Positions 1 to 6,204 of a DNA stretch of 9,037 bases are shown here, piece after piece. The stretch spans positions 1 through 9,037 of the forward strand of contig JAJZZQ010000036.1 in NCBI GenBank assembly GCA_021797525.1, in the 5' to 3' direction. Origin of the DNA: Thermoplasmata archaeon. Its GTDB lineage: Archaea; Thermoplasmatota; Thermoplasmata; Thermoplasmatales; Thermoplasmataceae. Below the pieces are notes generated by a model, which was given only the letters and a program-made list of their open reading frames with translations, made no database searches and was not told where the DNA came from. Every line of letters starts with the position of its first letter. The first letter of the stretch is position 1. The position numbers and the translations under genes were made by a program.

Positions 1-75
1 CGGTGCGTTCCCAAGCTGCATCCTGATGAAATCGAACTCGGCATTACCTAGGCTTACTGTACGATGCTCTATCAT
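1..75 (-). CDS. 5' end of an unrecognised protein (truncated by window edge)
   Basis: On the minus strand an ATG at 75-73 opens a frame of 25 codons that stays open to the window edge. The peptide begins MIEHRTVSLGNAEFDFIRMQ. Upstream the frame closes at a TAA (99-97), and no other ATG, GTG or TTG lies between, so the start is well defined. An A/T-rich TATA-like element lies about 24 bases upstream, as expected for a leaderless archaeal transcript. I do not recognise the protein, and too little is visible to name a fold. The gene diverges from thsB across 234 bases. The main doubt is whether so short a piece is a real gene; the promoter spacing is the best argument that it is. Confidence 0.55.
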   Translation of the reverse strand, partial: MIEHRTVSLGNAEFDFIRMQLGNAP

Positions 76-94
76 AGTTATCCATGGCAGAGGA

Positions 95-105
95 ATTTAA
101 AAAAG
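95..105 (-). promoter_or_regulatory. Probable TATA promoter of the left-edge minus-strand gene
   Basis: Read on the minus strand this is CTTTTTTAAAT. Its centre lies about 24 bases before the ATG at 75, so transcription would start at or within a few bases of the start codon. The spacing matches the leaderless arrangement seen at taw1 and the TRASH regulator gene in this window. Confidence 0.45.
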
Positions 106-129
106 TAATGTATTCTGCAACCCTTCCTG

Positions 130-160
130 GAATGCCACATTCATGATTTCAGAGAATGTG
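130..160. repeat. GAATG/CATTC dyad cluster in the divergent intergenic region
   Basis: Three related half-sites are clustered here: GAATG at 130-134, CATTC at 138-142 and GAATG at 154-158. The first two form a 5-3-5 inverted repeat. The second and third extend to a 7-base dyad, CACATTC (136-142) and GAATGTG (154-160), with an 11-base gap. The cluster sits between the two divergent promoters, nearer the left gene, so it could be a regulator binding site or a weak hairpin. No factor can be assigned from sequence alone, and short dyads of this size can arise by chance. Confidence 0.3.
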
Positions 161-265
161 CTTCATCTGAATTCATATTCGCAGACAGACCAGAACATAA
201 CATGATTATATCTTGGAGTCCATAGATTAAATAGAAAATCCAGAAAGTAGCAGAAGTTAAAAATT

Positions 266-281
266 GAAAAAGGTTATATAG
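266..281 (+). promoter_or_regulatory. BRE/TATA promoter of thsB
   Basis: A purine-rich BRE-like run followed by TTATATAG forms the promoter; the first 13 bases are GAAAAAGGTTATA. The TATA centre near 277 predicts a transcription start around 301-303, which gives thsB a leader of only about 8 bases. The same 13-base string recurs exactly in front of the acyl-CoA dehydrogenase gene (3011-3023). No Shine-Dalgarno sequence is visible before the thsB start. Confidence 0.65.
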
Positions 282-309
282 AAGTTTATTTTTACTTCCA
301 TAGATACAT

Positions 310-1938
310 ATGATGGGAGGACAACCAATATTCATATTGAAAGAAGGTTCAAAGAGAGAGACCGGCAAAGATGCCATGAAGAACAACATAGATGCGGCCA
401 AGAGTATTGCCAATGCAGTAAGATCAAGCCTTGGCCCAAGGGGAATGGACAAAATGCTTGTCGATTCTCTTGGTGATATTGTGATTACAAATGACGGCGT
501 GACAATACTGAAAGAGATGGATGTAGAACATCCGGCCGCCAAAATGATGGTTGAAGTCTCGAAGACACAGGATTCATTTGTCGGAGACGGAACAACTACA
601 GCCGTGGTTGTAGCTGGGGCATTGCTCCAGGAGGCTGAGGCACTGATAAATCAGAATGTGCACCCCACAGTGATCTCATCCGGATACAGAATGGCTGCAG
701 ACGAGGCCAAGAAGATTCTTCAGAGCATTTCCAAGCCAGTAAAATTCAGCGACAAGGAACTGCTGATGAAGATGGCAGGGACATCCCTGAGCAGCAAGAG
801 TGCATCATCAAGCAAGGAAAAACTCTCACAGATTTCCGTTGATGCTGTAGAAGCAGTCGCTGAAAAGTATGACTCAGGTTACTCTGTTGACTTTGATAAC
901 ATTCAGATGGTAAAGAAGCAGGGCGGAGACATCGACGAAACCCAGCTTATTCAGGGAATAATAGTGGACAAGGAGAAAGTCCACCCCGGAATGCCAGACT
1001 TCGTTAAGAATGCCAAGATAGCTCTGCTTAACGCAGCCCTTGAGATCAAAAAGCCTGAATTTGACACAAACATAAGAATAGATGACCCGTCAATGATACA
1101 GAAATTCCTCTCACAGGAAGAGTCCGTTCTCAAAGAAATGGTCACAAAAGTGAAGAAGACAGGAGCCAATGTGCTAATAACCCAAAAGGGAATTGATGAT
1201 CTTGCGCAGCATTACCTTGCTAAGGAAGGCATATACGCTGTAAGAAGAGTTAAAAAGAGCGATGTCGAGAAGCTTGCAAAGGCTACGGGTGCTTCAATTG
1301 CCTCATCAATTGACGAACTCTCTGATCAGGACCTTGGATCAGCTGAGCTTGTTGAGCAAAACAAGATTGGCGACGACTACATGACTTTCGTAACGGGCTG
1401 CAAGAATCCAAAGGCTGTCAGCATACTCATAAGAGGGGGCACAGAACATGTTGCGGATGAGATTGAAAGATCGATCACAGATTCAATCCATGTTGTAGCC
1501 GCTGCCGTTGAGGACGGAAAATACGTCTCAGGTGGAGGTTCTTCAGCAGCCGAAATGGCCCTTAAACTGAGAGAGTATGCGTCAAAGATCGGCGGAAGAC
1601 AGCAGCTTGCCATAGAAAAATTCGCTAACGCCCTTGAGGAGATTCCGAGAGCGCTTTCTGAAAATGCCGGGCTTGATGCAATTGACATGCTCATAAAGAT
1701 CAGAAACGAGCATGCAAACGGCAAGAGAACAGCAGGAGTGAATGTATACACTGGCGAGGTAAGCGACATGGAAAAGCTGGGTGTCATTGAGCCAATAAGA
1801 GTTGGACTTCAGGCTATTGACGCCGCAACAGAGGCTGCAGTTATGATCCTGAGGATTGATGATGTTATAGCCACCAAGGGATCAAAGGGAGGAGCAGGAG
1901 CACCGCCTTCACCTGGAGCCGGAGCAGGAGAGGATTAA
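310..1938 (+). CDS. thsB: Thermosome beta subunit (group II chaperonin)
   Basis: This is an ATP-driven cytosolic folding chaperonin subunit that forms double eight-membered rings, in Thermoplasma together with an alpha subunit. The 542-residue protein has the full family length. Visible landmarks are LGPRG at 41-45, [10 protein letters not shown] at 61-70 and the nucleotide-binding GDGTTT at 92-97. The apical segment contains [14 protein letters not shown], followed by [18 protein letters not shown], and Asp391 (ITDSI) falls where group II chaperonins carry the catalytic aspartate. The N-terminus [13 protein letters not shown] aligns residue for residue with the Thermoplasma beta subunit (recalled), which supports the ATG at 310 over the next codon ATG at 313 and favours beta over alpha. 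The tail is Gly/Ala/Pro-rich and acidic (ending GAGAGED) and lacks the GGM repeats of many chaperonins; the Thermoplasma beta tail, as recalled, lacks them too. An alpha-subunit gene is not in the window. Heat-shock control is likely from the family but is not shown here. Confidence 0.97.
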   Translation: MMGGQPIFILKEGSKRETGKDAMKNNIDAAKSIANAVRSSLGPRGMDKMLVDSLGDIVITNDGVTILKEMDVEHPAAKMMVEVSKTQDSFVGDGTTTAVVVAGALLQEAEALINQNVHPTVISSGYRMAADEAKKILQSISKPVKFSDKELLMKMAGTSLSSKSASSSKEKLSQISVDAVEAVAEKYDSGYSVDFDNIQMVKKQGGDIDETQLIQGIIVDKEKVHPGMPDFVKNAKIALLNAALEIKKPEFDTNIRIDDPSMIQKFLSQEESVLKEMVTKVKKTGANVLITQKGIDDLAQHYLAKEGIYAVRRVKKSDVEKLAKATGASIASSIDELSDQDLGSAELVEQNKIGDDYMTFVTGCKNPKAVSILIRGGTEHVADEIERSITDSIHVVAAAVEDGKYVSGGGSSAAEMALKLREYASKIGGRQQLAIEKFANALEEIPRALSENAGLDAIDMLIKIRNEHANGKRTAGVNVYTGEVSDMEKLGVIEPIRVGLQAIDAATEAAVMILRIDDVIATKGSKGGAGAPPSPGAGAGED

Positions 1939-1965
1939 ACTCTCCAACCAAATTTTTGTGAATAA

Positions 1966-1978
1966 GATTAAATAAAAC
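1966..1978 (+). promoter_or_regulatory. Probable TATA promoter of taw1
   Basis: GATTAAATAAAAC lies in the 56-base gap after thsB. Its TTAAATAA core centres about 23 bases before the GTG at 1995, so the transcript would start at or very near the start codon. This argues that taw1 has its own promoter instead of relying on readthrough from thsB. The preceding short T-run (1953-1957) could weakly terminate thsB transcription. Confidence 0.55.
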
Positions 1979-1994
1979 AATATTCTACGAGATC

Positions 1995-2933
1995 GTGGAA
2001 AATACCTATTCGCAGATATACAAGAAACAGCATTATGGCCTTGTTGGCAGTCACTCAGCCGTAAAGGTTTGCCACTGGACCAAGAGCGAGCTGACCGGGG
2101 GCCGCGGCTGTTACAAGGGTGATTTTTACGGTATAAACTCGCACCAGTGTGTGCAGATGACCCCCGCACTTACATCATGTACTGAAAACTGTTCATTCTG
2201 CTGGAGATTTCAGGGATTCGACAGCATGAAGATAGCGGATGAGGATGATCCTGAAATGATCCTGGAGGAATCCATAGAAGCTCACAAGAAGCTGATATCA
2301 GGTTTTAAAGGAAACCCGAAGGTCACTGAGGAGAGATGGAGAGAGGCTGAAAACCCCAAACATATAGCCATTTCCCTTACAGGAGAGCCTACATTATACT
2401 CCAGGCTCGGAGAATTCATAGCCCTTGCGAAGAAGAGAGGGATGTCAACATTCCTTGTAACTAACGGAACCCTTCCAATGGTATTGGAAAGGCTTGATCC
2501 GCTTCCCACTCAACTCTATGTTACAACTGCCGGACCGACAAAACAGATATTTTATGATCTTCTGAACCCATCCATCGGGAATGCTTGGGAGAATTTCAAC
2601 AGGACACTGGAACTTCTGCCATCTTTGGATACAAGGAAAGTTATCCGCCATACTCTCGTCAATGGTGTGAACATGCCATTTCTGGATGAATATGCGAAGA
2701 TGGACTCAACAGCCCAGCCTGATTTTATAGAGTCAAAAGGTTATGTTCACGTCGGGCAGAGCATCCAGAGGCTTGGAATAGAGAATATGCCGTCTCACGA
2801 ACAGGTCAGGGAATTTTCCCTTCAGCTTGCAGAACGCCTCGGATATTCATTTCACAAGGAGAGATCTGATAGCAGGGTAACACTTCTTACAAAGAGAGAC
2901 TCAGGCATTACAATAGATTTTAACAGTGTCTGA
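1995..2933 (+). CDS. taw1: tRNA 4-demethylwyosine synthase Taw1 (radical SAM)
   Basis: Taw1 condenses m1G37 of tRNA-Phe with pyruvate to form the tricyclic 4-demethylwyosine base, the committed step of wyosine synthesis. The radical-SAM CX3CX2C motif is Cys62, Cys66 and Cys69 (CTENCSFCW). Cys26, Cys39 and Cys52 supply the second iron-sulfur cluster typical of this enzyme. All six cysteine numbers coincide with those I recall for the Methanocaldococcus jannaschii protein, which strongly supports the GTG start. Other hallmarks are the SAM-binding AISLTGEPTLY segment, FLVTNGTLP, PTQLYV, FIESKGYVHVG and the C-terminal DSRVTLL. At 312 residues it is full length for the archaeal form; no flavodoxin domain, as in eukaryotic TYW1, is fused. 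It appears to be transcribed alone. Taw2, Taw3 and the other pathway enzymes are not in the window. Confidence 0.96.
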   Translation: MENTYSQIYKKQHYGLVGSHSAVKVCHWTKSELTGGRGCYKGDFYGINSHQCVQMTPALTSCTENCSFCWRFQGFDSMKIADEDDPEMILEESIEAHKKLISGFKGNPKVTEERWREAENPKHIAISLTGEPTLYSRLGEFIALAKKRGMSTFLVTNGTLPMVLERLDPLPTQLYVTTAGPTKQIFYDLLNPSIGNAWENFNRTLELLPSLDTRKVIRHTLVNGVNMPFLDEYAKMDSTAQPDFIESKGYVHVGQSIQRLGIENMPSHEQVREFSLQLAERLGYSFHKERSDSRVTLLTKRDSGITIDFNSV

Positions 2934-3010
2934 ATTACCCTAAAGTTTTCCCGGGGCTAATAAAAATAAACATCTCTTTCCAATTCATTGTATGAAGAAT
3001 TGCTGACCCG

Positions 3011-3026
3011 GAAAAAGGTTATAGCG
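3011..3026 (+). promoter_or_regulatory. BRE/TATA promoter of the acyl-CoA dehydrogenase cluster
   Basis: The element begins GAAAAAGGTTATA (3011-3023), identical over 13 bases to the thsB promoter. The TATA centre at about 3021-3022 predicts a transcription start near 3044-3049. That fits either a leaderless ATG at 3044 or a very short leader to the ATG at 3053. It would drive the three-gene cluster ending with rfcL. A second A/T-rich stretch at 2958-2971 is less convincing because the ATG it would serve (2992) opens only four codons. Confidence 0.6.
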
Positions 3027-3043
3027 CTTCACTCCATGACTGT

Positions 3044-4243
3044 ATGAAAGAAATGGATTTTGCACTTACTGAGGACCAGGAGCTCCTTAAGAATTCAATT
3101 AAGGATTTTGCAGAAAGAGTAATTTCAAAAAATCTAGAAAAGATGATTACCTCCAGAAGAATTCCTGATGAAATATTTTCTGAGTTCAGAAGAATGAACC
3201 TTTTTGGTGTCTCTGTGCCGCAGAAGTTTGGAGGTATGGGCGTCTCTCCAGTAGATATGGGTATAATAGGTGAGGAGATAGGACGTGCAGACCCCACTGC
3301 CTCAATATCTGTGCTCTATCTTGTACATAACTCCTGGAGCTACCTTATCTCCAGATATGGTACAGAACTCCTGAAGGCAAGCACTCTTCCAAAGATAGCG
3401 TCTGGTGATCTTATAACCGGGATAGCAACCACTGAGCCTTCCTGCGGGTCCGATATAGCTTCGATAAAAACCACAGCAACAAAGAAGGGAAATTCATACA
3501 TAATAAATGGCGAAAAATCATTCATCAGCCTCGCCTTTGACATAAAGGAGAGGGGCGGGGGATTCGTAACTTCAGCAAAGACCGACCCGTCAAAGGGAGC
3601 ATCCGGAATATCACTTTTCTATGTCCCTTACAGTGACAGAATTGAAATTTCAAAGCTTGAGGAGATGGGACGCGAGGGTTCCACCTGGGGTGCACTCAGG
3701 TTCAATGATGTTGAGATTCCATCAGAATATCTGCTTGGAGAGGCAAATAGAGGGTTTAACATAATTCACGAAGGGTTTGAGCTTGCAAGAAGCATCATCG
3801 CGGTTGTCTCTGCTGCCATGGCACTCAGGGCTCTGGATGACGGCATGGATTATATAAAAGAGCGGAAGGCTTTCGGAACTACCATTGGAAAATTTCAGGG
3901 AATACAGTTCCAGCTTGCTGAGGACGTTGCAAAGATGGAAGCAGCTCTGACAATGGGATACAGAGCCCTCTGGATGTATGGAGAAGAACAGCAAGAGAGA
4001 AGATTCAATAGATTCCAGGTGACAAAAGAGGTTGCGGTTGCAAAACTTCTTTCCACAGTATGGGCTTTTGACGCCATAAATGACAGCCTTCAGTGGCATG
4101 GTGCATATGGCTACTCCAAGAACAATATGCAGGAGATTGCACTAAGAGCGGTCAGATCTTTCCAGCTGGCCGAGGGATCACGTGAGGTTATGAAAATGAT
4201 AATTGCGAGAGAATCCCTGGGGCATGAATACTACAGGAAGTGA
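3044..4243 (+). CDS. Acyl-CoA dehydrogenase family protein
   Basis: This is an FAD-dependent enzyme expected to oxidise an acyl-CoA to its trans-2-enoyl-CoA and pass electrons to an electron-transfer flavoprotein. The 399 residues cover the whole family fold. The FAD/substrate signature GIATTEPSCGSD lies at 126-137, the middle beta domain follows, then the ERKAFG motif at 263-268 and QWHGAYGYS at 340-348. Glu377 in AEGS, followed by MIIARE, occupies the catalytic-base position of medium-chain enzymes, so it looks active. Substrate chain length or branching cannot be read from the sequence. An alternative ATG at 3053 gives the more usual family N-terminus MDFALTEDQ; the promoter spacing does not decide between them. 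The stop codon is embedded in the Shine-Dalgarno of the next gene. No beta-oxidation or ETF genes are adjacent, so its neighbours do not indicate a pathway. Confidence 0.93.
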   Translation: MKEMDFALTEDQELLKNSIKDFAERVISKNLEKMITSRRIPDEIFSEFRRMNLFGVSVPQKFGGMGVSPVDMGIIGEEIGRADPTASISVLYLVHNSWSYLISRYGTELLKASTLPKIASGDLITGIATTEPSCGSDIASIKTTATKKGNSYIINGEKSFISLAFDIKERGGGFVTSAKTDPSKGASGISLFYVPYSDRIEISKLEEMGREGSTWGALRFNDVEIPSEYLLGEANRGFNIIHEGFELARSIIAVVSAAMALRALDDGMDYIKERKAFGTTIGKFQGIQFQLAEDVAKMEAALTMGYRALWMYGEEQQERRFNRFQVTKEVAVAKLLSTVWAFDAINDSLQWHGAYGYSKNNMQEIALRAVRSFQLAEGSREVMKMIIARESLGHEYYRK

Positions 4244-4244
4244 T
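4235..4244 (+). promoter_or_regulatory. Shine-Dalgarno deciding the GTG start of the tRNA-binding protein
   Basis: AGGAAGTGAT matches the archaeal consensus AGGAGGTGAT at nine of ten bases and spans the acyl-CoA dehydrogenase TGA (4241-4243). It ends three bases before GTG 4248, with seven bases between the AGGAAG core and the start. This is the same geometry as at copA. It argues for GTG 4248 over the in-frame ATG 4224 or TTG 4203, both of which would lie inside the upstream gene. Confidence 0.7.
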
Positions 4245-4247
4245 ACA

Positions 4248-4580
4248 GTGGCAGAAGAGGAGATCTCCATAGACTACTTCAGGAAAATTGACATCAGAAC
4301 CGCAAAGGTGACAGAGTGCGAAAAGGTTCAGAAATCAAAGCACCTTCTTCGTATTGTTGTCGAAGCGTCCGGAGAAAAAAGACAGATAGTGTCGAGCATC
4401 TCTGACTACTACAGCCCAGAAGAGATGGTTGGAAAGACCATTCTTGTTGTCTGGAATCTTGAAAGGGCCACAATTATGGGTCTGGAAAGCCAGGGAATGC
4501 TGCTGGCGGTAGAGAAGGATGATTTTCTTTCACTTCTCACCACAGACAGAGAGTCACCTTCTGGGTTGAGAGTGAGCTGA
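4248..4580 (+). CDS. Stand-alone OB-fold tRNA-binding domain protein (MetRS C-terminal / EMAPII / CsaA type)
   Basis: This 110-residue protein is a single OB-fold domain of the type found at the C-terminus of some methionyl-tRNA synthetases, in Arc1p/EMAPII and as free CsaA. Such domains bind tRNA without sequence specificity and can aid a synthetase as a dimer or in trans. Visible features are the opening ISIDYFRKIDIRTAKV, the KHLLRIVV strand, RQIVSSISDYY followed by PEEMVGK, and the characteristic GLESQGMLLAV near the end. The length equals that of CsaA, but the MGLESQGMLLA segment looks more like the MetRS-type domain. The start is GTG, chosen from the strong Shine-Dalgarno; ATG 4224 would add eight residues. 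Its stop overlaps the rfcL ATG by one base (TGATG), so translation is probably coupled. The partner synthetase is not in the window, and the molecular role is inferred from the family. Confidence 0.88.
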   Translation: MAEEEISIDYFRKIDIRTAKVTECEKVQKSKHLLRIVVEASGEKRQIVSSISDYYSPEEMVGKTILVVWNLERATIMGLESQGMLLAVEKDDFLSLLTTDRESPSGLRVS

Positions 4581-5863
4581 TGGATGATCTCGAGAAGTAC
4601 AGGCCATCCAGAGTTACGGACCTTATTGCCAACCATAAGATTCTTGATGAAATAACGCAATGGCTCCGATCCTGGGAGAACGGAGTCCCAGCCAAAAGGG
4701 CCCTCATCCTTCATGGCCCTCCGGGTACAGGAAAAACAACCACGGCCTATGCCATAGCAGGTGAGATGGGGCTTCCTGTAGTGGAGATGAATGCCTCCAA
4801 TGAAAGGAGTTCCGATTCCATGAAAAGAGTTGCCCTTATGGCATCACTTTACAGAGATCTATCCACCTATGATGAGAATGTGAAGAGAGAATATGACCAC
4901 ATAATCCTCATCGATGAGGCTGACAACATATTTGAGTCCAGGAACAGCAGAGTGGGTGGCGATACCGGAGGGCTCACTGAGCTTGCAAGAATCATTAAAT
5001 CCAGCAGGTCTCCAATAATTATAACCATGAATGAATTCTATGACTTCAGGAGAAAATCTGCTGGAAGGGATATTGTGGCAAATTCAGTGGTAATTGAGTT
5101 CAGGCAGTTTCAGAGGGTAAGAGACACAGATTACAAAAGTTTTAAGCTCTCTCTGCTTCAGCGGATCAGGTATATTGCTGAGAAAGAGGGATTGCAGTTT
5201 GAACCATCAGTTGTTGAGAGGGCTATTGAAGTAAATCGTGACGATATAAGGAGCATCATCAATGATTCGCTTTCCTCCTTCTCATATCGTGGGGAAAACG
5301 CTTCCGGATTTGAAAGCGGATCAAGGGACAGCGAGACCTCCATATTCGACTGCATGAGGGATACATTCAAGTCAAGGGACTATGACAGGATTCTGCAGGA
5401 CCTTTTCAATAAGGATTTTGAAACCGAAGACTACCTCATGTGGATTGACGAGAATGCCAGGAGCGAAGCACAGGAGATTGAAGATCTTGAATCAGTTTAC
5501 GGGCTCATTGCAAATGCAGATATATTTATGGGCAGGGTAATGCACAAACAGCATTACGCCTTCAAGGGTTATGCTGAAGAAATACTGGCGGGGGTCTCAT
5601 TCGAGATCGCAAAACCAAACACACATTTTGTGAAATACGATTTTCCTAAAAGAATACTGAGAATGTCAAGGATGAGGGATGGAAAGGAAACGAGACGATC
5701 TCTTCTAACAAAGTTATCACGAATCTGCCACACAGACAGATCTGTCATTGAGGATAATATGTGGTACTTCAGATCCCTTGCAAAGTCCAGAAAAAGCCTT
5801 GCAGATATGCAATCAGTCCTTGCCCTCACCGAGAAGGAGGTCACTCTCCTTAAGAAGGGATAA
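4580..5863 (+). CDS. rfcL: Replication factor C large subunit (clamp loader)
   Basis: This is the large subunit of the archaeal clamp loader, which with RfcS opens and loads the PCNA ring on primed DNA using ATP. It opens with EKYRPSRVTDLIANH, the usual RFC box. The Walker A motif GPPGTGKTT is at 46-54 (Lys52), NASNERS at 71-77, Walker B IILIDEAD at 108-115 (Asp112, Glu113) and a sensor-1 ITMNE around Asn151. After the AAA+ core come the helical collar region and a charged C-terminal part. At 427 residues it is at the short end for the family, ending LTEKEVTLLKKG without a recognisable QxxLxxFF-type PCNA-interacting box. It overlaps the preceding stop by one base, so it is very likely cotranscribed with the acyl-CoA dehydrogenase and tRNA-binding genes. 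Its last 51 bases overlap pop5 on the other strand. RfcS is not in the window. Confidence 0.96.
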   Translation: MDDLEKYRPSRVTDLIANHKILDEITQWLRSWENGVPAKRALILHGPPGTGKTTTAYAIAGEMGLPVVEMNASNERSSDSMKRVALMASLYRDLSTYDENVKREYDHIILIDEADNIFESRNSRVGGDTGGLTELARIIKSSRSPIIITMNEFYDFRRKSAGRDIVANSVVIEFRQFQRVRDTDYKSFKLSLLQRIRYIAEKEGLQFEPSVVERAIEVNRDDIRSIINDSLSSFSYRGENASGFESGSRDSETSIFDCMRDTFKSRDYDRILQDLFNKDFETEDYLMWIDENARSEAQEIEDLESVYGLIANADIFMGRVMHKQHYAFKGYAEEILAGVSFEIAKPNTHFVKYDFPKRILRMSRMRDGKETRRSLLTKLSRICHTDRSVIEDNMWYFRSLAKSRKSLADMQSVLALTEKEVTLLKKG

Positions 5864-6121
5864 CTCCTCTTCCATCGTCTTTTTAAGTTTTTTAACTGTT
5901 CCGCTGGTAAGAACGGTTTTCAGGCCTGATATGCTGTTAATGTGATCTATTGCTTTGTCTTTTGTAAACTGGTCTGCCAGCACTATCATAAATGAGCCGT
6001 CTCTGAACTTCTCCTTGCAGCCAAACTTTCTGTAAAGTTCTCTTCTTGCATACTCGAGAATGCCGTTATCACCATCGGCACGAATTAGAATGTATCTCTT
6101 GCGTAAGAGAGAACCTTTCAT
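5813..6121 (-). CDS. rnp2: Ribonuclease P protein component 2 (Pop5/Rpp14 family)
   Basis: Pop5 pairs with Rpp30 as a protein cofactor of archaeal RNase P, which removes 5' leaders from pre-tRNA. The 102-residue product starts MKGSLLRKRYILIRAD, a first strand typical of the family. It continues with an ARRELYRKFG helix and ends with the diagnostic LKTVLTSGTVKKLKK, in which SGTV is residues 73-76 and KKLKK 77-81. It is somewhat short but contains the expected alpha/beta core. Its 3' end overlaps the end of rfcL by 51 bases in tail-to-tail orientation. A TATA-like element sits about 27 bases before the ATG, so it appears to be its own transcription unit although the copper regulator lies 83 bases upstream on the same strand. 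The family call rests mainly on the C-terminal motif and overall size. Confidence 0.85.
   Translation of the reverse strand: MKGSLLRKRYILIRADGDNGILEYARRELYRKFGCKEKFRDGSFMIVLADQFTKDKAIDHINSISGLKTVLTSGTVKKLKKTMEEELSLLKESDLLLGEGKD
5880..5893 (+). terminator. Oligo-T terminator candidate of the rfcL cluster
   Basis: Seventeen bases after the rfcL stop the plus strand carries two T-runs, T5 (5880-5884) and T6 (5888-5893), separated by AAG. Archaeal RNA polymerase terminates at such U-rich tracts without a hairpin. The tract lies inside the opposing pop5 gene, where it is the complement of the Lys-Lys-Leu-Lys-Lys codons (residues 77-81). Confidence 0.5.
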
Positions 6122-6144
6122 GGTCTAATGATATGCAAGCCTCG

Positions 6145-6152
6145 AATTAAAA
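6145..6152 (-). promoter_or_regulatory. Probable TATA promoter of pop5
   Basis: Read on the minus strand the element is TTTTAATT. Its centre is about 27 bases before the pop5 ATG at 6121, so the mRNA would have a leader of zero to a few bases. No Shine-Dalgarno lies at the proper distance; the AGGAGG on this strand (6158-6153) is over 30 bases upstream and overlaps the promoter. Confidence 0.45.
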
Positions 6153-6185
6153 TCCTCCTGTTACAGTGAATGAGTAATGTTCAAT

Positions 6186-6204
6186 CTGATCCAAAAGAGA
6201 TCAG
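6186..6204 (-). terminator. Small hairpin directly after the regulator stop codon
   Basis: CTGATC and GATCAG form a perfect 6-bp stem with a 7-base loop, immediately after the TAA of the TRASH regulator on the minus strand. It is not followed by a U-run there, so it is not a classical terminator. It could protect or punctuate the 3' end of the regulator mRNA, or simply be chance. Confidence 0.25.

Noticed and set aside
141..542. Minus-strand open frame overlapping the thsB promoter and 5' end
   Set aside because: It is antisense to the conserved thsB coding sequence, covers the thsB promoter and dyad cluster, and its translation resembles no family I know.
1377..1787. Minus-strand open frame of 136 codons inside thsB
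   Set aside because: It lies entirely opposite conserved chaperonin codons and gives a Ser/Ala-rich translation typical of antisense shadow frames; no promoter or Shine-Dalgarno supports it.
1909..2169. Minus-strand frame across the thsB-taw1 junction
   Set aside because: It runs opposite the thsB tail and the cysteine-rich start of taw1, and the region is explained by those genes and the taw1 promoter.
2958..3006. TATA-like stretch at 2958-2971 followed by ATG 2992
   Set aside because: The ATG opens only MKNC before a stop. It is too short to call a gene, and the better promoter for the downstream gene is at 3011-3026.
4203..4247. Earlier starts (TTG 4203, ATG 4224) for the tRNA-binding protein
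   Set aside because: Both lie inside the upstream gene without a Shine-Dalgarno, whereas GTG 4248 has a nine-of-ten Shine-Dalgarno at good spacing and yields the usual domain boundary and length.
5748..5945. Plus-strand frame overlapping the rfcL and pop5 ends
   Set aside because: It is out of frame with rfcL, antisense to pop5, and has no supporting signals.
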